From contig NZ_CP041637.1 in assembly GCF_007197735.1 (NCBI RefSeq), positions 186,001-250,000 of the forward strand: DNA of 64,000 nucleotides, read 5' to 3'. This DNA is from Formosa sediminum (GTDB lineage Bacteria > Bacteroidota > Bacteroidia > Flavobacteriales > Flavobacteriaceae). Position 1 is the stretch's first letter, and each line of letters begins with the position of its first letter. The position numbers were made by a program, and so were the translations under genes. Below the pieces are notes generated by a model that was not told the DNA's origin, did no database searches, and saw nothing but the letters and a program-made list of their open reading frames with translations. Positions 63,052-64,000 of this stretch are shown piece after piece.

Positions 63052-63591
63052 ATGCAAGATACCTCAAAACAATACGACGCTGTAATAACCATCTGTAGAA
63101 GTTTATTTATAAATAAGATGAAAGATTATGGTTGCGCATGGCGTATTTTAAGACTGCCTTCTTTAACTGATCAGATTTTCATAAAAGCACAACGCATTAG
63201 AGGGTTACAAGAAAATGAGGTACACAAAGTAGATGAAGATGAAGTTTCTGAATTTATTGGAGTAATAAATTATTGCATCATGGCACTCATTCAATTAGAT
63301 AAAGGTGTTGCGACCCAACCCGATTTAAGTACCGTTGAAGCAACAGATCTTTACGATGATAAAATATCTAAGACTAAGCAATTAATGATGGACAAAAACC
63401 ATGATTATGGCGAAGCTTGGCGAGATATGCGTGTAAGCTCCTTAACAGATTTAATTTTACAAAAATTACTTCGCGTTAAACAAATTGAAGATAATAAAGG
63501 TAAAACCTTAGTAAGTGAAGGTATTGATGCCAATTACCAAGACATGATAAACTACTCTGTTTTTGCCTTAATACATCTAAACGCTAAATAA
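63052..63591 (+). CDS. DUF1599 tandem-repeat protein (MazG-like fold)
   Basis: 179 residues built from two similar halves: MKDYGCAWRILRLPSLTDQI with KAQRIRG, and NHDYGEAWRDMRVSSLTDLI with KLLRVKQ. Each half is an all-alpha unit with conserved Asp/Tyr/Gly/Ala/Trp. The halves resemble the MazG/dUTPase-type all-alpha nucleotide pyrophosphohydrolase fold, so nucleotide-pool cleaning is plausible. In many flavobacteria this gene lies between folP and the DoxX-like gene, as here. Divergent from folP. Confidence 0.88.
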   Translation: MQDTSKQYDAVITICRSLFINKMKDYGCAWRILRLPSLTDQIFIKAQRIRGLQENEVHKVDEDEVSEFIGVINYCIMALIQLDKGVATQPDLSTVEATDLYDDKISKTKQLMMDKNHDYGEAWRDMRVSSLTDLILQKLLRVKQIEDNKGKTLVSEGIDANYQDMINYSVFALIHLNAK

Positions 63592-63625
63592 ATAGACATT
63601 ACCCATAATAGAACATCCTCTTTCC

Positions 63626-64000
63626 ATGAAACAATTAGTTAGTATAAGTAGAATTTTAGTTGGTGTATTATTCATCATTTCTGGATTAATAAAACTAAAC
63701 GATCCAATAGGCTTTTCTTTTAAATTAGAAGAATATTTTAGTGCTGCCGTACTTAATTTAACCTTCTTAGAACCTTATGCCCTAGTCATTTCAATTTTAG
63801 TGGTAGTATTTGAAGTCCTTTTAGGCATCTTTCTTTTAATAGGCTATAAACCTAAATTTACGGTTTGGAGTTTATTATTAATGATTATATTTTTCACTTT
63901 CTTAACCTTCTACTCTGCATATTTTAATAAAGTTACAGATTGTGGATGTTTTGGAGACGCCATAAAACTAACACCATGGCAAACGTTTTCTAAAGATATT
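63626..64000 (+). CDS. DoxX/MauE-like (BT_3928 family) membrane protein, partial
   Basis: 125 codons from ATG 63626 to the window end, so the 3' part is missing. Helix 1 has LVSISRILVGVLFIISGLIKL and a second long helix follows PYALVISILVVVFEVLLGIFLLIGY. A DCGCFGD motif (about 111-117) marks the BT_3928/MauE-type DoxX branch. These proteins are thought to support redox or thiol handling in the envelope. It is 34 bp after DUF1599 on the same strand. Confidence 0.85.
   Translation, partial: MKQLVSISRILVGVLFIISGLIKLNDPIGFSFKLEEYFSAAVLNLTFLEPYALVISILVVVFEVLLGIFLLIGYKPKFTVWSLLLMIIFFTFLTFYSAYFNKVTDCGCFGDAIKLTPWQTFSKDI

Noticed and set aside
1..64000. tRNA, rRNA, CRISPR, insertion sequences and integrase genes
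   Set aside because: No cloverleaf, repeat-spacer pattern, transposase motif or attachment-site repeat was found by reading; absence is not proven without a dedicated scan.

Overview
The window is a 64 kb chromosomal segment of a marine-type Flavobacteriaceae bacterium (Bacteroidota). This is inferred from the AT-rich sequence, SusC/SusD pairs and TonB receptors with carboxypeptidase-regulatory N-domains, TANNTTTG promoter boxes, a Rho factor with a long disordered insert, a DUF4293/DUF1599/folP/cdaA housekeeping block of flavobacterial type, and an alginate-utilisation locus. No rRNA, tRNA, CRISPR array, transposase or phage gene was seen.

Layout. 0-3.7 kb: a TonB receptor resembling ZnuD-type metal receptors, preceded by a small His/Cys-rich protein, then a GNAT acetyltransferase. 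3.9-10.4 kb: mixed accessory genes, including a sterol-desaturase-like hydroxylase, a DUF421 membrane pair, a YcgG/GntA-type putative heme N-hydroxylase next to a DUF1989 protein, a PhnB-like protein and a short HPF-type ribosome factor. 10.4-14.6 kb: an App1-type phosphatase plus lipid-kinase pair, then a TetR-like regulator plus ABC1/ADCK kinase pair. 15-21.9 kb: a PhoD-type phosphatase, a heparinase-fold polysaccharide lyase, an M23 peptidase and a small outer-membrane barrel.

22.5-35.1 kb is an alginate polysaccharide utilisation locus on the minus strand, arranged as three transcription units. They are (a) a GntR/FadR regulator, an ExuT-like transporter and an SDR reductase; (b) SusC, SusD, a PKD-domain lipoprotein and a PL7 alginate lyase; (c) a 113-residue unknown protein and a PL17 oligoalginate lyase. 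The upstream region of each unit carries a TGGT(N2)ACCA operator. At units b and c the operators are tandem, repeat every 13 bp and overlap the -7 promoter box in the same way. The core matches the E. coli UxuR/ExuR-type hexuronate operator, so the local GntR protein is the likely repressor. The proposed flow is: PL7 cuts alginate at the surface, SusCD imports oligomers, PL17 releases unsaturated monouronate (DEH), and the SDR reduces DEH to KDG. KdgF, KDG kinase and KDPG aldolase are not in the window.

35-44 kb: a Kelch protein, a cytochrome c lipoprotein behind an FNR-like palindrome, a LacI regulator, UspA, a phosphotransferase, DUF502, and an SGNH/MBOAT O-acetylation pair. 44.3-44.9 kb holds a decayed SYLF-domain gene. 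45-55 kb is rich in stress and signalling genes: two AraC regulators, a tiny acidic lipoprotein, DUF1328, an AI-2E-family transporter, a Rho_N/DUF7218 protein, CsbD, YihY/BrkB, a second HPF-like protein, a multi-PAS histidine kinase and a response regulator. 55-64 kb is core: rho, DUF4293, a phosphoesterase, truA, an ABC exporter, cdaA, a lipoprotein, folP, DUF1599 and a DoxX-like gene cut by the window edge.

Functional calls come from reading motifs by eye. No homology search was run, so residue ranges are approximate.
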